Below, in pieces: positions 6,836 to 12,451 of a stretch of 13,244 nucleotides of DNA. Position 1 is the first letter of the stretch. Every line of letters starts with the position of its first letter. The notes below the pieces were generated by a model that made no database searches, was not told the DNA's origin, and saw only the letters and a program-made list of their open reading frames with translations. Made by a program: the position numbers and the translations under genes. The stretch comes from Deltaproteobacteria bacterium. GTDB taxonomy: Bacteria > Desulfobacterota > JADFXK01. The stretch spans positions 9,641 through 22,884 of the forward strand of contig JADFYA010000012.1 of the NCBI GenBank assembly GCA_015233285.1. Direction: 5' to 3'.

Positions 6836-8158
6836 ATGGAAGCCACTATCGTCCCGAAACAGTTGCCCGATCCAATCCGGGAGCATCTGGCCAAATTCAA
6901 TCTGAGTCAGTGTATGGCCTGTGGGACATGCACCAATGGCTGCCCCGTCACAGGAACGCCCGGAATGGAAGAGTGGGACATCCGCAAGGTGCTGCGTATG
7001 TTGTCCCTGGGCCTGGTAGACGAGGTTGTTCAGTCTAAATTCCCCTGGGTTTGCACCGGATGCGGGCGTTGCGCTCACGCCTGCCCCATGGACCTCGATA
7101 TTCCCTACATCATGCTGCACATGAAGCATTTGCGGCCTCGAGAGGAAGTACCCGGCATCCTCCACAAAGGCGCTGAATATAGCTTTACCACCGGTAACAA
7201 CATGGCCATACCTCAAGAGGACTACTTTTTTCTCATGTCCGATCTCGGCGTAGAATTTGCCGATGAGGAATGTCCTGGGTTCTACGTCCCCATTGACAAA
7301 GACGACGCAGATATCGTCTTTTTCCCCAATTCCAAGGAAGTCTTCGCCGATAACAACGACATGAAATGGTGGTGGAAGATATTTTACGCGGCTCGGGAAA
7401 ACTGGACTATCCCGTCGGAAAGTTGGGAAGCCGTCGACTGGGGCCTTTTTACAGGTAACTACGAATATATCCGCGCATTTGCCCAGCGGAAAATTGACTT
7501 TATAAAGAAGCACCGCATCAAACGAATGATCATGCCGGACTGTGGTGGCGGTTCCTATGGTTGTCGCGTGGGAATGAAAACATGTGTGCATGATGATCCA
7601 GCCAACCAGGTCGATTATATTTATCTATATGAATACCTGGTGGAGCTCCTCCAATCCGGCAGAATTAAATTGGACAAGAGCGTAAATGCCGGCAAGCTGT
7701 TCACCTGGCATGATTCCTGTAAACACGGCCGGGAACTGGAGCGCCATTTCGGCAAGGGATTTTATGAGGAACCGCGCTGGATCGTCCAACAATGCGTGGA
7801 TAACTACGTTGAGATGGAACCGAACCGGGCTAATGGCCATTGTTGCGGAGCCGGAGGCGGGATGTGGCCGGGTCCTTACAGCAAAGAATCATCCTTTCAC
7901 GGTCGGGCCAAGTATGAGTCCATCAAAAACAGCGGGGCCAACGTATTGGTCGTGGGATGTTCCAATTGTCACGATCAGCTCATGAAGCGCATTCCCAAGG
8001 ATTATCCGGAGCACCGTTATGAGGTCAAATACCTCTGGCAACTGGTGGCCGATTCGCTTGTAATCGACCCATGGACCGATGAAGAGATCGAGCGGGCCCA
8101 AGCCGATGCGGCGGCCCAGTGGGAACGCCTTGGAGTTGAACTTGAATCGGATGAATAG
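6836..8158 (+). CDS. DsrK/HdrD-like iron-sulfur protein (2x[4Fe-4S] plus CCG domain)
   Basis: A 440-residue soluble protein. The N-terminal HdrC-like part has two ferredoxin motifs, C26/C29/C32/C36 and C73/C76/C79/C83, each ending in CP. The C-terminal half is HdrB/HdrD-like. Its full CCG motif is C295 (HDSCKHG), C336-C337 (HCCGAGGG) and C375/C378 (GCSNC), the pattern that holds the noncubane [4Fe-4S] cluster acting on disulfides in Hdr. The first CCG-like half is degenerate, with C236, C243 and C250 in PDCGGGSYGC and KTC; this resembles DsrK, TmcB and HmcF rather than methanogen HdrB. No membrane segment is seen and no DsrM-like partner is next to it. It may be the HdrBC-like module serving the HdrA/MvhD/MetFV complex upstream, or a separate redox partner; position alone suggests the former. 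The substrate is unknown. Confidence 0.88.
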   Translation: MEATIVPKQLPDPIREHLAKFNLSQCMACGTCTNGCPVTGTPGMEEWDIRKVLRMLSLGLVDEVVQSKFPWVCTGCGRCAHACPMDLDIPYIMLHMKHLRPREEVPGILHKGAEYSFTTGNNMAIPQEDYFFLMSDLGVEFADEECPGFYVPIDKDDADIVFFPNSKEVFADNNDMKWWWKIFYAARENWTIPSESWEAVDWGLFTGNYEYIRAFAQRKIDFIKKHRIKRMIMPDCGGGSYGCRVGMKTCVHDDPANQVDYIYLYEYLVELLQSGRIKLDKSVNAGKLFTWHDSCKHGRELERHFGKGFYEEPRWIVQQCVDNYVEMEPNRANGHCCGAGGGMWPGPYSKESSFHGRAKYESIKNSGANVLVVGCSNCHDQLMKRIPKDYPEHRYEVKYLWQLVADSLVIDPWTDEEIERAQADAAAQWERLGVELESDE

Positions 8159-8215
8159 GCATTATCCACAATCATACTCTGAATAAAATTGGCAAATGTT
8201 GAGGGGGTAGCCTCG

Positions 8216-8524
8216 ATGAAACATTTCGTGGCCATTATGGTTGTCTTAGTGGTCTTCTGTGTACTGGGCTGCAGCCCGACTTCAGAGCAAAGGCAAGAAC
8301 AGGGGCAGGCCGCCCCAGACGGGACCGGCACCCGACCAGGGTGTCTGGAACGATTTAATGCTTTAGATACGAATCATAACGGAAAGCTCAGTCTCGATGA
8401 ATTCAAAATGTTCCATCGGTGGGGAGATGCAGAAACCATATTCAAGGGCATGGACACAAACGGGGACGGTGTCCTGACCCCAGAAGAGTTTTGTGCCAAA
8501 GAAAGAATGGGACAGCGGCGTTAA
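8216..8524 (+). CDS. Small EF-hand lipoprotein
   Basis: The 102-residue product starts at ATG 8216, with a GAGGGGG ribosome site at 8201-8207 (8-base spacing). It has a basic N-terminus, a hydrophobic signal segment (about 4-18) and a lipobox VLGC with C19, so it should be lipidated and exported. After a Gln/Gly-rich linker come two EF-hand loops, residues 51-62 (DTNHNGKLSLDE) and 80-91 (DTNGDGVLTPEE), both with Asp at loop position 1 and Glu at 12, so calcium binding is likely. A further cysteine, C43, precedes the first loop. It lies 57 bases after the Fe-S protein gene in the same direction, but a functional link is unproven. Its role is not known; calcium sensing or envelope structure are possibilities. 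Confidence 0.85.
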   Translation: MKHFVAIMVVLVVFCVLGCSPTSEQRQEQGQAAPDGTGTRPGCLERFNALDTNHNGKLSLDEFKMFHRWGDAETIFKGMDTNGDGVLTPEEFCAKERMGQRR

Positions 8525-8661
8525 TCGTCTACTCATTGCTTGTGCTATCCGACACGAATAGAATTGACTTTTCTGGAAACCGGCCGTTAGTTAGAGCTAA
8601 GACTTACAGAAGAAAAATTGTCAAAACGAACTAAGCCCTACCGGGCGCACCAAACAGAAGA

Positions 8662-8684
8662 GGGGGGGCCGTGAGGCACCCCCC
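8662..8684 (+). terminator. GC-rich hairpin after the EF-hand lipoprotein gene
   Basis: GGGGGG-GCC, loop GTGA, GGC-A-CCCCCC: nine base pairs with one bulged A and a GNRA-type tetraloop. It is followed by TACTCGATTTT, a weak T run. It is probably a transcription end for the operon before the accessory region. Bases 8525-8831 hold no gene; apart from this hairpin they are plain and become AT-rich after about 8735. Confidence 0.6.
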
Positions 8685-8831
8685 TACTCGATTTTGAACG
8701 GAAGTTCCAGACGCCATTTTGTTACTGTCCTAATATATCAAGGAAAAGTGCCATTTGGCGACCGAATTGTACTCATGTATTTATAAAAGTATCTCTTGAT
8801 AAATAATAAATTATTTGATAATAATACACTC

Positions 8832-8993
8832 ATGTATATAACCGAGGTCTCCACAAAAACTAAAGACGGCAAAATTTCCCATCTCTGTATCCTGCTCAGA
8901 GAATCTTATCGGGAAAAGGGTCGGGCCAGGACTCGGACCATTGCGAATTTGACTCACTGTCGTCCTGAAGACGTCGCCGCCATAAAATTAGCC
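8832..8993 (+). pseudogene. Transposase fragment (N-terminus only, IS1634/IS4-like)
   Basis: Only the first 54 codons of a transposase remain: MYITEVSTKTKDGKI, then LLRESYREKGRARTRTIANL, ending near AAIKLA. The pattern of an N-terminal beta-rich segment followed by R-x-R-x-R-TIANL is typical of IS1634-type transposases. The frame stays open to 9164, but after about 8993 the residues (PCFWYLLFSAP onward) no longer look like the family. The DNA there is the downstream flank of a minus-strand gene. No catalytic residue is left, so it is inactive. The ATG at 8832 lies within a copy of ACTCATGTAT (8828-8837), which also occurs at 8771-8780. Family assignment is from memory of the N-terminal pattern and is moderate. 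Confidence 0.6.
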
Positions 8994-9073
8994 CCATGCT
9001 TTTGGTACCTCCTTTTCTCCGCCCCGACTTGGGTCTGCCACCCCCAGGCCGGGGCCTCCAGTTTTAGAGGTTC

Positions 9074-9253
9074 TCATCCCTGCCGTTTCGCCTCCATCAG
9101 CGCCTCCAGCCGGTCCATGTCAATCAGTAGCGTCCCCTCAAATTTAATAAATATTTCCGGATAGTTGTTTAGGTGCCGCCAGCGGTGTAGCGTCGCCCGT
9201 TTGACAAAAAAATCGGCGGGCAGTTTCGGGATTGGGACTAAATTTTGTTTCAT
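9074..9253 (-). CDS. Small helix-turn-helix DNA-binding protein (AlpA/excisionase- or MerR-like)
   Basis: A 59-residue product read from the ATG at 9253-9251, with a GTGGAG ribosome site 9 bases before it on the minus strand. The longer frame from 9364 adds a low-complexity hydrophobic start and runs through the promoter region, so I reject it. The segment LPADFFVKRATLHRWRHL looks like a helix-turn-helix of the winged-helix excisionase type. It is followed by KFEGTLLIDMDRLEALMEAK, which resembles the wing and final helix. Such proteins are usually regulators or directionality factors of integrated elements. No integrase is left beside it. The upstream region carries palindromes and promoters that fit autoregulation. 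Its source element appears truncated at about 8993. Confidence 0.6.
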   Translation of the reverse strand: MKQNLVPIPKLPADFFVKRATLHRWRHLNNYPEIFIKFEGTLLIDMDRLEALMEAKRQG

Positions 9254-9330
9254 TTGATGTATCTCCACGTAACTTGTTGAAAAATAAAAAATTAGATTGC
9301 CAATCCACAACATATGGATGAATATGCGGA

Positions 9331-9360
9331 AGCATACCACTATATATAGTGGGTAGTCAA
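9331..9360 (-). promoter_or_regulatory. Promoter of the helix-turn-helix gene with palindromic operator in its spacer
   Basis: On the minus strand a -35 TTGACT (9360-9355) and a -10 TATGCT (9336-9331) are separated by 18 bases. The spacer contains the perfect 16-base palindrome CCACTATATATAGTGG (9337-9352). A regulator binding there would sit between the two promoter boxes, as MerR-type proteins do. Function is inferred. Confidence 0.5.
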
Positions 9361-9410
9361 TCACTTTTTTGGATTGTTACGCAAGGCATTGTGGATTAAA
9401 CGAAGCAAGT

Positions 9411-9424
9411 CACTACATATAGTG
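9411..9424. repeat. Second copy of the palindromic operator
   Basis: CACTACATATAGTG differs by one base from the core CACTATATATAGTG at 9338-9351. The centres are 73 bases apart, close to seven helical turns, so both sites would face the same side of the DNA. Confidence 0.5.
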
Positions 9425-9483
9425 TCTGGCTGTATGGAAGGGGTATCTCGGGTGGGGCGGGATACGTATCGGCGGAAACTAAT

Positions 9484-9512
9484 TATTCCATGTGCTTCAT
9501 TGTGATGGAATA
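9484..9512. repeat. Inverted repeat at the start point of a minus-strand promoter
   Basis: TATTCCAT (9484-9491) and ATGGAATA (9505-9512) are perfect 8-base arms around 13 bases. The right arm touches the -10 box at 9512-9517. This is a typical position for a repressor site. Confidence 0.4.
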
Positions 9513-9540
9513 TTATACCCTACGATTCCTTATGTTTCAA
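9512..9540 (-). promoter_or_regulatory. Strong sigma70-like promoter on the minus strand
   Basis: TTGAAA (9540-9535), a 17-base spacer and a perfect TATAAT (9517-9512). Transcription would start near 9505 and run towards the helix-turn-helix gene, giving a leader of about 250 bases. No reading frame of useful length lies in that leader. It could be a second regulator promoter or drive a small RNA. The stretch 9254-9730 holds no gene; besides these sites it has a GC hairpin at 9591-9604 and an AT-rich block at about 9630-9685. Confidence 0.55.
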
Positions 9541-9590
9541 TTGTTCTTTTGTGAAAAGAATGATCAAGCGGAAGGAAAAGGGGTGTCCGG

Positions 9591-9604
9591 GGCGGCCAGC
9601 CGCC
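9591..9604. repeat. Short GC hairpin
   Basis: GGCGG (9591-9595) and CCGCC (9600-9604) around CCAG, within a G-rich stretch. No T run follows on the plus strand; on the minus strand it is followed by a run of C and then four T. Terminator role doubtful. Confidence 0.3.
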
Positions 9605-9699
9605 GGGGGGTATCAACTATGTGATCTAACTTGCTTAAAATATAACTATTAAATAATAAATATAGTAAAATTAATAACATAAGTTTTCAGCCTGCAAAC

Positions 9700-9721
9700 G
9701 GGTACGTAATGGGTACGTAAC
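9700..9721. repeat. Tandem 11-base direct repeat
   Basis: GGGTACGTAAT (9700-9710) is followed directly by GGGTACGTAAC (9711-9721), differing in the last base. It lies just beyond the tRNA-Leu terminator on the accessory side. It may be a recombinase arm site or a chance duplication. Confidence 0.5.
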
Positions 9722-9730
9722 CAATCCGGG

Positions 9731-9764
9731 AAAACAAAAAGGGTCAGCCCGATCTAAGCTAACC
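9731..9764 (-). terminator. Intrinsic terminator of tRNA-Leu
   Basis: On the minus strand GGTTAGC (9764-9758) pairs with GCTGACC (9748-9742) over a 9-base loop: seven pairs with one G-T. It is followed by CTTTTTGTTTT. It lies 23 bases beyond the tRNA 3' end, so it ends the tRNA transcript. Confidence 0.8.
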
Positions 9765-9786
9765 ATTTGATTTTAATGATTTTAAA

Positions 9787-9873
9787 TGGTGCCGAAGGCG
9801 AGACTCGAACTCGCACAGGCATACACCCACTAGACCCTGAACCTAGCGCGTCTACCACTTCCGCCACTTCGGC
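9787..9873 (-). tRNA. tRNA-Leu (anticodon CAG)
   Basis: An 87-base class II tRNA with encoded CCA. The acceptor stem GCCGAAG pairs with CTTCGGC, followed by ACCA (9790-9787). The D arm starts TGGCGGAAGTGGTAGACGCG. The anticodon stem-loop is CTAGG-TTCAGGG-TCTAG with CAG in the anticodon position. A long variable arm and a T arm with GAGTTCGAGTCTC follow. All fit bacterial tRNA-Leu. The accessory patch starts on its 3' side, the usual side for integration into tRNA genes, but no duplicate of the tRNA 3' end was found in the window. Confidence 0.95.
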
Positions 9874-9890
9874 AAAGGAAAAGATTGTTG

Positions 9891-9919
9891 TTGATCTTTT
9901 CGTGATCAGTATTTATAAT
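9891..9919 (+). promoter_or_regulatory. Promoter of ribF
   Basis: TTGATC (9891-9896), a 17-base spacer and a perfect TATAAT (9914-9919). The start point would be near 9926, giving a leader of about 38 bases. It overlaps the tRNA promoter on the other strand. Confidence 0.6.
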
Positions 9920-9938
9920 ATTCTTTTTCATTTGTCAA
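9912..9938 (-). promoter_or_regulatory. Promoter of tRNA-Leu
   Basis: On the minus strand a perfect -35 TTGACA (9938-9933) is followed after 15 bases by TATAAA (9917-9912). A TAAATA at 9915-9910 would give 17-base spacing. The transcript would begin about 30 bases before the tRNA. Confidence 0.55.
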
Positions 9939-9963
9939 GTAATAATTGCGGAGTCTATATCTT

Positions 9964-10890
9964 ATGGTAATAATTTACAATATCAACGAACTAAACGCAC
10001 CTTACCCCAACCTCATCACCACCATCGGCAACTTTGACGGGGTCCACCTGGGCCACCAGGCCCTGATGGGACGAGTTATCCAGCTCGCCCGGGATACCTC
10101 CGGTCAACCGGGACTGATCACCTTTGAACCGCACCCGGCTAGTGTCCTGGGGCACGGTGATCCGCCTCCGTTGATCACTCCCTTCAGCCAAAAAATGGAC
10201 TTGATCCAGGCGCTGGGCATACAAGTGGTTTTTTGTCTGACCTTTGACCGGGCCCTGGCCAAGATGTCACCCGAAGACTTTGTTAAGGACATCCTGGTGG
10301 ATAAGATCGGAGTCAGGCATGTGGTCATTGGCTACGATTATAATTTCGGCCGCTGGGGACAAGGCAACGCTGCTTTGCTCAAGGAGCTGGGCGGGCAATG
10401 GGGATTTGGGGTTGACGCCCTAGATCCTGTGCTGGTCAATGATGCTCCCGTGAAGAGCACCGCTGTCCGGCAGCTAATTATAGACGGCAACGTGGAGGAT
10501 ATCCCGGCTTACCTGGGCCGTCATTATCAGGTCGGCGGCCGGGTGGAGCATGGTTTTGCCAGGGGAGGGCGCCAGTTGGGTTTTCCCACGGCCAACGTCG
10601 ACCCGAAAGATAAGTTGATTCCCCGGGCTGGAGTTTACGCCGTCCGGGCCCAGGTTGGGCATGAACCGGTCAACGGCGTAGCCAATATCGGCTATAACCC
10701 CACCTTCGGCGCCAACAGCCTCACTCTGGAGGTCCATCTTTTGGATTTCAATCGAGATATTTACGACGAGGAAATAACGGTCGAATTCCTGGCCAGACTG
10801 CGGGACGAAAAGAAATTTAGCTCGCCGGATGAACTAATCACCCAGATCAAGGCGGACGTGACCCAGGCCCGGACCATTCTCAGCGCATGA
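9964..10890 (+). CDS. ribF: RibF, bifunctional riboflavin kinase / FAD synthetase
   Basis: The 308-residue enzyme phosphorylates riboflavin to FMN and adenylylates FMN to FAD in the cytoplasm. ATG 9964 is chosen: GGAG at 9949-9952 lies 11 bases before it, and the TTG at 9946 would overlap that site. The N-terminal FMN adenylyltransferase domain shows TIGNFDGVHLGHQAL, with the HxGH-like nucleotidyltransferase motif, then GYDYNFG and STAVRQLI. The C-terminal riboflavin kinase domain shows GRQLGFPTANV (PTAN motif), GVYAVRA, GVANIGYNPTFG and the closing EVHLLDFNRDIYDE. Length and domain order are normal for bacterial RibF. The last four bases overlap the next gene (ATGA), so the two are co-translated. 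FAD and FMN supply suits the flavoenzymes encoded earlier, but the gene is housekeeping and the link need not be specific. Confidence 0.96.
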   Translation: MVIIYNINELNAPYPNLITTIGNFDGVHLGHQALMGRVIQLARDTSGQPGLITFEPHPASVLGHGDPPPLITPFSQKMDLIQALGIQVVFCLTFDRALAKMSPEDFVKDILVDKIGVRHVVIGYDYNFGRWGQGNAALLKELGGQWGFGVDALDPVLVNDAPVKSTAVRQLIIDGNVEDIPAYLGRHYQVGGRVEHGFARGGRQLGFPTANVDPKDKLIPRAGVYAVRAQVGHEPVNGVANIGYNPTFGANSLTLEVHLLDFNRDIYDEEITVEFLARLRDEKKFSSPDELITQIKADVTQARTILSA

Positions 10891-11891
10891 AACTTAAACT
10901 TATGATTGGACTGGCCATCAGCGCCTTGTTTCTTTATCTGACCTTTCGTCAGGTAGATTACCGGGCGCTTTTTGTTGCTTTGAAATCAGCCGACTATTTG
11001 GCCCTGGTGCCGGCCGCCCTGGCCCTTTATTCGGTCTATGTTCTCCGGGCCGGACGATGGTTTTTCTTGCTCCGGCCGATCAAAAAAACAGGGTTCTATA
11101 ATTTGATGTCGGCCACGTCCATCGGTTTCATGGCTAATTTCGTTCTCCCGGCCAGGGCGGGAGAGTTTATTCGGGCCTATCAGATCGGCCGGTTGGAAGG
11201 GATCAGCAAGCCCGCGGCTTTTGCCACGGTGGTGGTGGAGAGGCTGCTGGACGGCCTGACCCTGCTGGTATTTCTGGTCGTGGTCATCAATTCCGTGCGG
11301 GCCGGCCGCGATCACAGTCCATTTCTGACAGCGCTGGAGTGGGCCGGATGGCTCAGCCTGGCCATGTATCTGACCTTTGCGGTAGTGCTTATTTTGCTTA
11401 AGACCAGGGCGGCCTTGACTACGAAATGGCTGCGCTGGTTGTTCCGGTTCTTGCCTGGGCCCTGGTTGGAGGCCGGCCTGGGGATCATCCTCCGATTTAC
11501 CGACGGCATCATCCTGGTCAAGTCGCCCTGGCAGTTGAGTTTGATCGTGCTGTCTTCTCTGGCAATGTGGCTGCTTAACGGGGTTTGTGTCTATTTCTTT
11601 GGGTTGGCGTTTGGCGTGAGCTTATCCGCGGCGGGTTCATTGCTGGTCTTGGTGGCGTTGACCTTCGGGATTATGCTGCCCTCGGCGCCGGGGTTTGTTG
11701 GGACGTACCACGCGGCCTTTGTCTACACCTTCATGTTCTTTGGGATAAGCAAGGAACCGGCTGTTTCGGCGGCCCTGGTCTCACACGCCGTCCAGGTGCT
11801 GGTGGCGACGAGCCTGGGCGTTTTTTTTCTGGCCCGGGAACATCTGTCGTTAAGAAAGCTGTTGAAGGCCGATGATGAATCGACGGATTAG
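10887..11891 (+). CDS. Flippase-like integral membrane protein (UPF0104 / LPG synthase transmembrane family)
   Basis: A 334-residue polytopic inner-membrane protein with about seven to eight hydrophobic segments, beginning at residue 5. The family mark is the motif NFVLPARAGEFIRAYQIGR near 85-105. A later SAPGFVGTYHAA corresponds to the conserved PGGxG-type loop. These proteins resemble the membrane half of MprF (lysylphosphatidylglycerol synthase and flippase). The soluble aminoacyl-transferase half is absent here, so lysine transfer is not expected. A role in moving a lipid or polyisoprenoid-linked molecule is the common assumption for the family. ATGA overlap with ribF shows translational coupling. 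The C-terminus ends in a charged tail (LRKLLKADDESTD). Confidence 0.85.
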   Translation: MKLKLMIGLAISALFLYLTFRQVDYRALFVALKSADYLALVPAALALYSVYVLRAGRWFFLLRPIKKTGFYNLMSATSIGFMANFVLPARAGEFIRAYQIGRLEGISKPAAFATVVVERLLDGLTLLVFLVVVINSVRAGRDHSPFLTALEWAGWLSLAMYLTFAVVLILLKTRAALTTKWLRWLFRFLPGPWLEAGLGIILRFTDGIILVKSPWQLSLIVLSSLAMWLLNGVCVYFFGLAFGVSLSAAGSLLVLVALTFGIMLPSAPGFVGTYHAAFVYTFMFFGISKEPAVSAALVSHAVQVLVATSLGVFFLAREHLSLRKLLKADDESTD

Positions 11892-11912
11892 CTCCAGTTT
11901 ATGGGGGGCTAA
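11888..11912 (+). terminator. Hairpin overlapping the stop codon of the membrane protein gene
   Basis: TTAGCTCC (11888-11895) pairs with GGGGCTAA (11905-11912): eight pairs with one T-G, over a 9-base loop. There is no T run after it, so termination is uncertain; it may protect the mRNA end. Between here and 12151 I see no gene, only a small hairpin at 12081-12099. Confidence 0.35.
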
Positions 11913-12151
11913 CCCAAAACAACCCTCATGTTTAGTTCTGATGGGTAGCTACTTGATTCGGCGGGGCTTCCTATAAGTTATCATTCATCGCTTGTGGCAT
12001 TCGGCAGACAGGATGTTTCACTATGTTCCGGGGGCTGGGTGGGCCTGCGGAAATAACACACGATCTGGACAGTATCACACCACCGGAAACCGGCGGTAAT
12101 CTGGGTCCAATATATAATATGGAGCAGTCGAGAAAGAAGATTATGTCGACA

Positions 12152-12451
12152 TTACTCAATCTCCCTTATCATTTGAGAAACGACTTCCATTACCGCCGGG
12201 ACGTCTGTTTTGCACGTCTCATAAACTGCGGTGGCATCGAGATCAAAATATTGATGACTGATGATATCTCGTATCCCTTTTAGCCCTTTCCAATCAATCT
12301 GAGGGTACTTTGAAAAAAGCTGCCCATCTGAAATTCTATCGATTTTCTTCAGGGTCTCGCCAATGGCGATCAACATCATACAAATTGCATCCAGTTTGTC
12401 GGTTTTTTCGTCTGAACTCAAGAAATCCTCTGGGTATTGAATACTCGATGT
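12152..12451 (-). pseudogene. HepT-like (DUF86) RNase toxin, N-terminally truncated
   Basis: The minus-strand frame is open from 12451 to the stop at 12152, about 99 codons. It shows the HepT core: LDAICMMLIAIGETLKKID, YPQIDWKGLKG and the R-x4-H-x-Y motif (RDIISHQY; His codon at 12254-12256), followed by TDVPAVMEVVSQMI. HepT proteins are the toxin half of HepT-MntA systems, where a minimal nucleotidyltransferase (MntA) neutralises HepT by adding AMP to the motif Tyr. Family members are usually about 110-140 residues. Here the first helix is missing: upstream of PEDFLSSD the frame soon meets a stop at 12454-12452, beside the end of an IS element. A TTG at 12421 could start a shorter product. 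No mntA is visible; it may lie beyond the IS. The catalytic motif survives, so the remnant may or may not be active. Confidence 0.7.

Noticed and set aside
6812..7591. Minus-strand frame of 259 codons opposite the Fe-S protein gene
   Set aside because: Shadow of a real gene; the plus strand carries the ferredoxin and CCG motifs.
8994..9164. Continuation of the transposase frame after codon 54
   Set aside because: Residues are low in family character and overlap the minus-strand HTH gene; the open frame there is chance.
9254..9364. N-terminal extension of the small HTH protein (hydrophobic, up to 9364)
   Set aside because: It would cover the promoter boxes and palindrome, while a good ribosome site supports the ATG at 9253-9251.
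9338..9424. CRISPR-like repeat pair
   Set aside because: Only two short copies with one mismatch; spacing, length and lack of cas genes do not fit a CRISPR array. Operator pair is more likely.
9684..9770. Possible integrase C-terminal tail (NGYVTNPGKQKGSARSK) just before the tRNA
   Set aside because: The frame is open for under 30 codons and its end is the reverse strand of the tRNA terminator. No integrase motif is present.
9767..9970. Plus-strand 67-codon frame with ETRTRTGIHPLDPEPSA
   Set aside because: It is the reverse strand of the tRNA-Leu gene; this peptide is a well-known artefact of tRNA-Leu genes.
12023..12283. Plus-strand 86-codon frame
   Set aside because: Its second half is antisense to the HepT gene, and no family similarity or ribosome site was seen.
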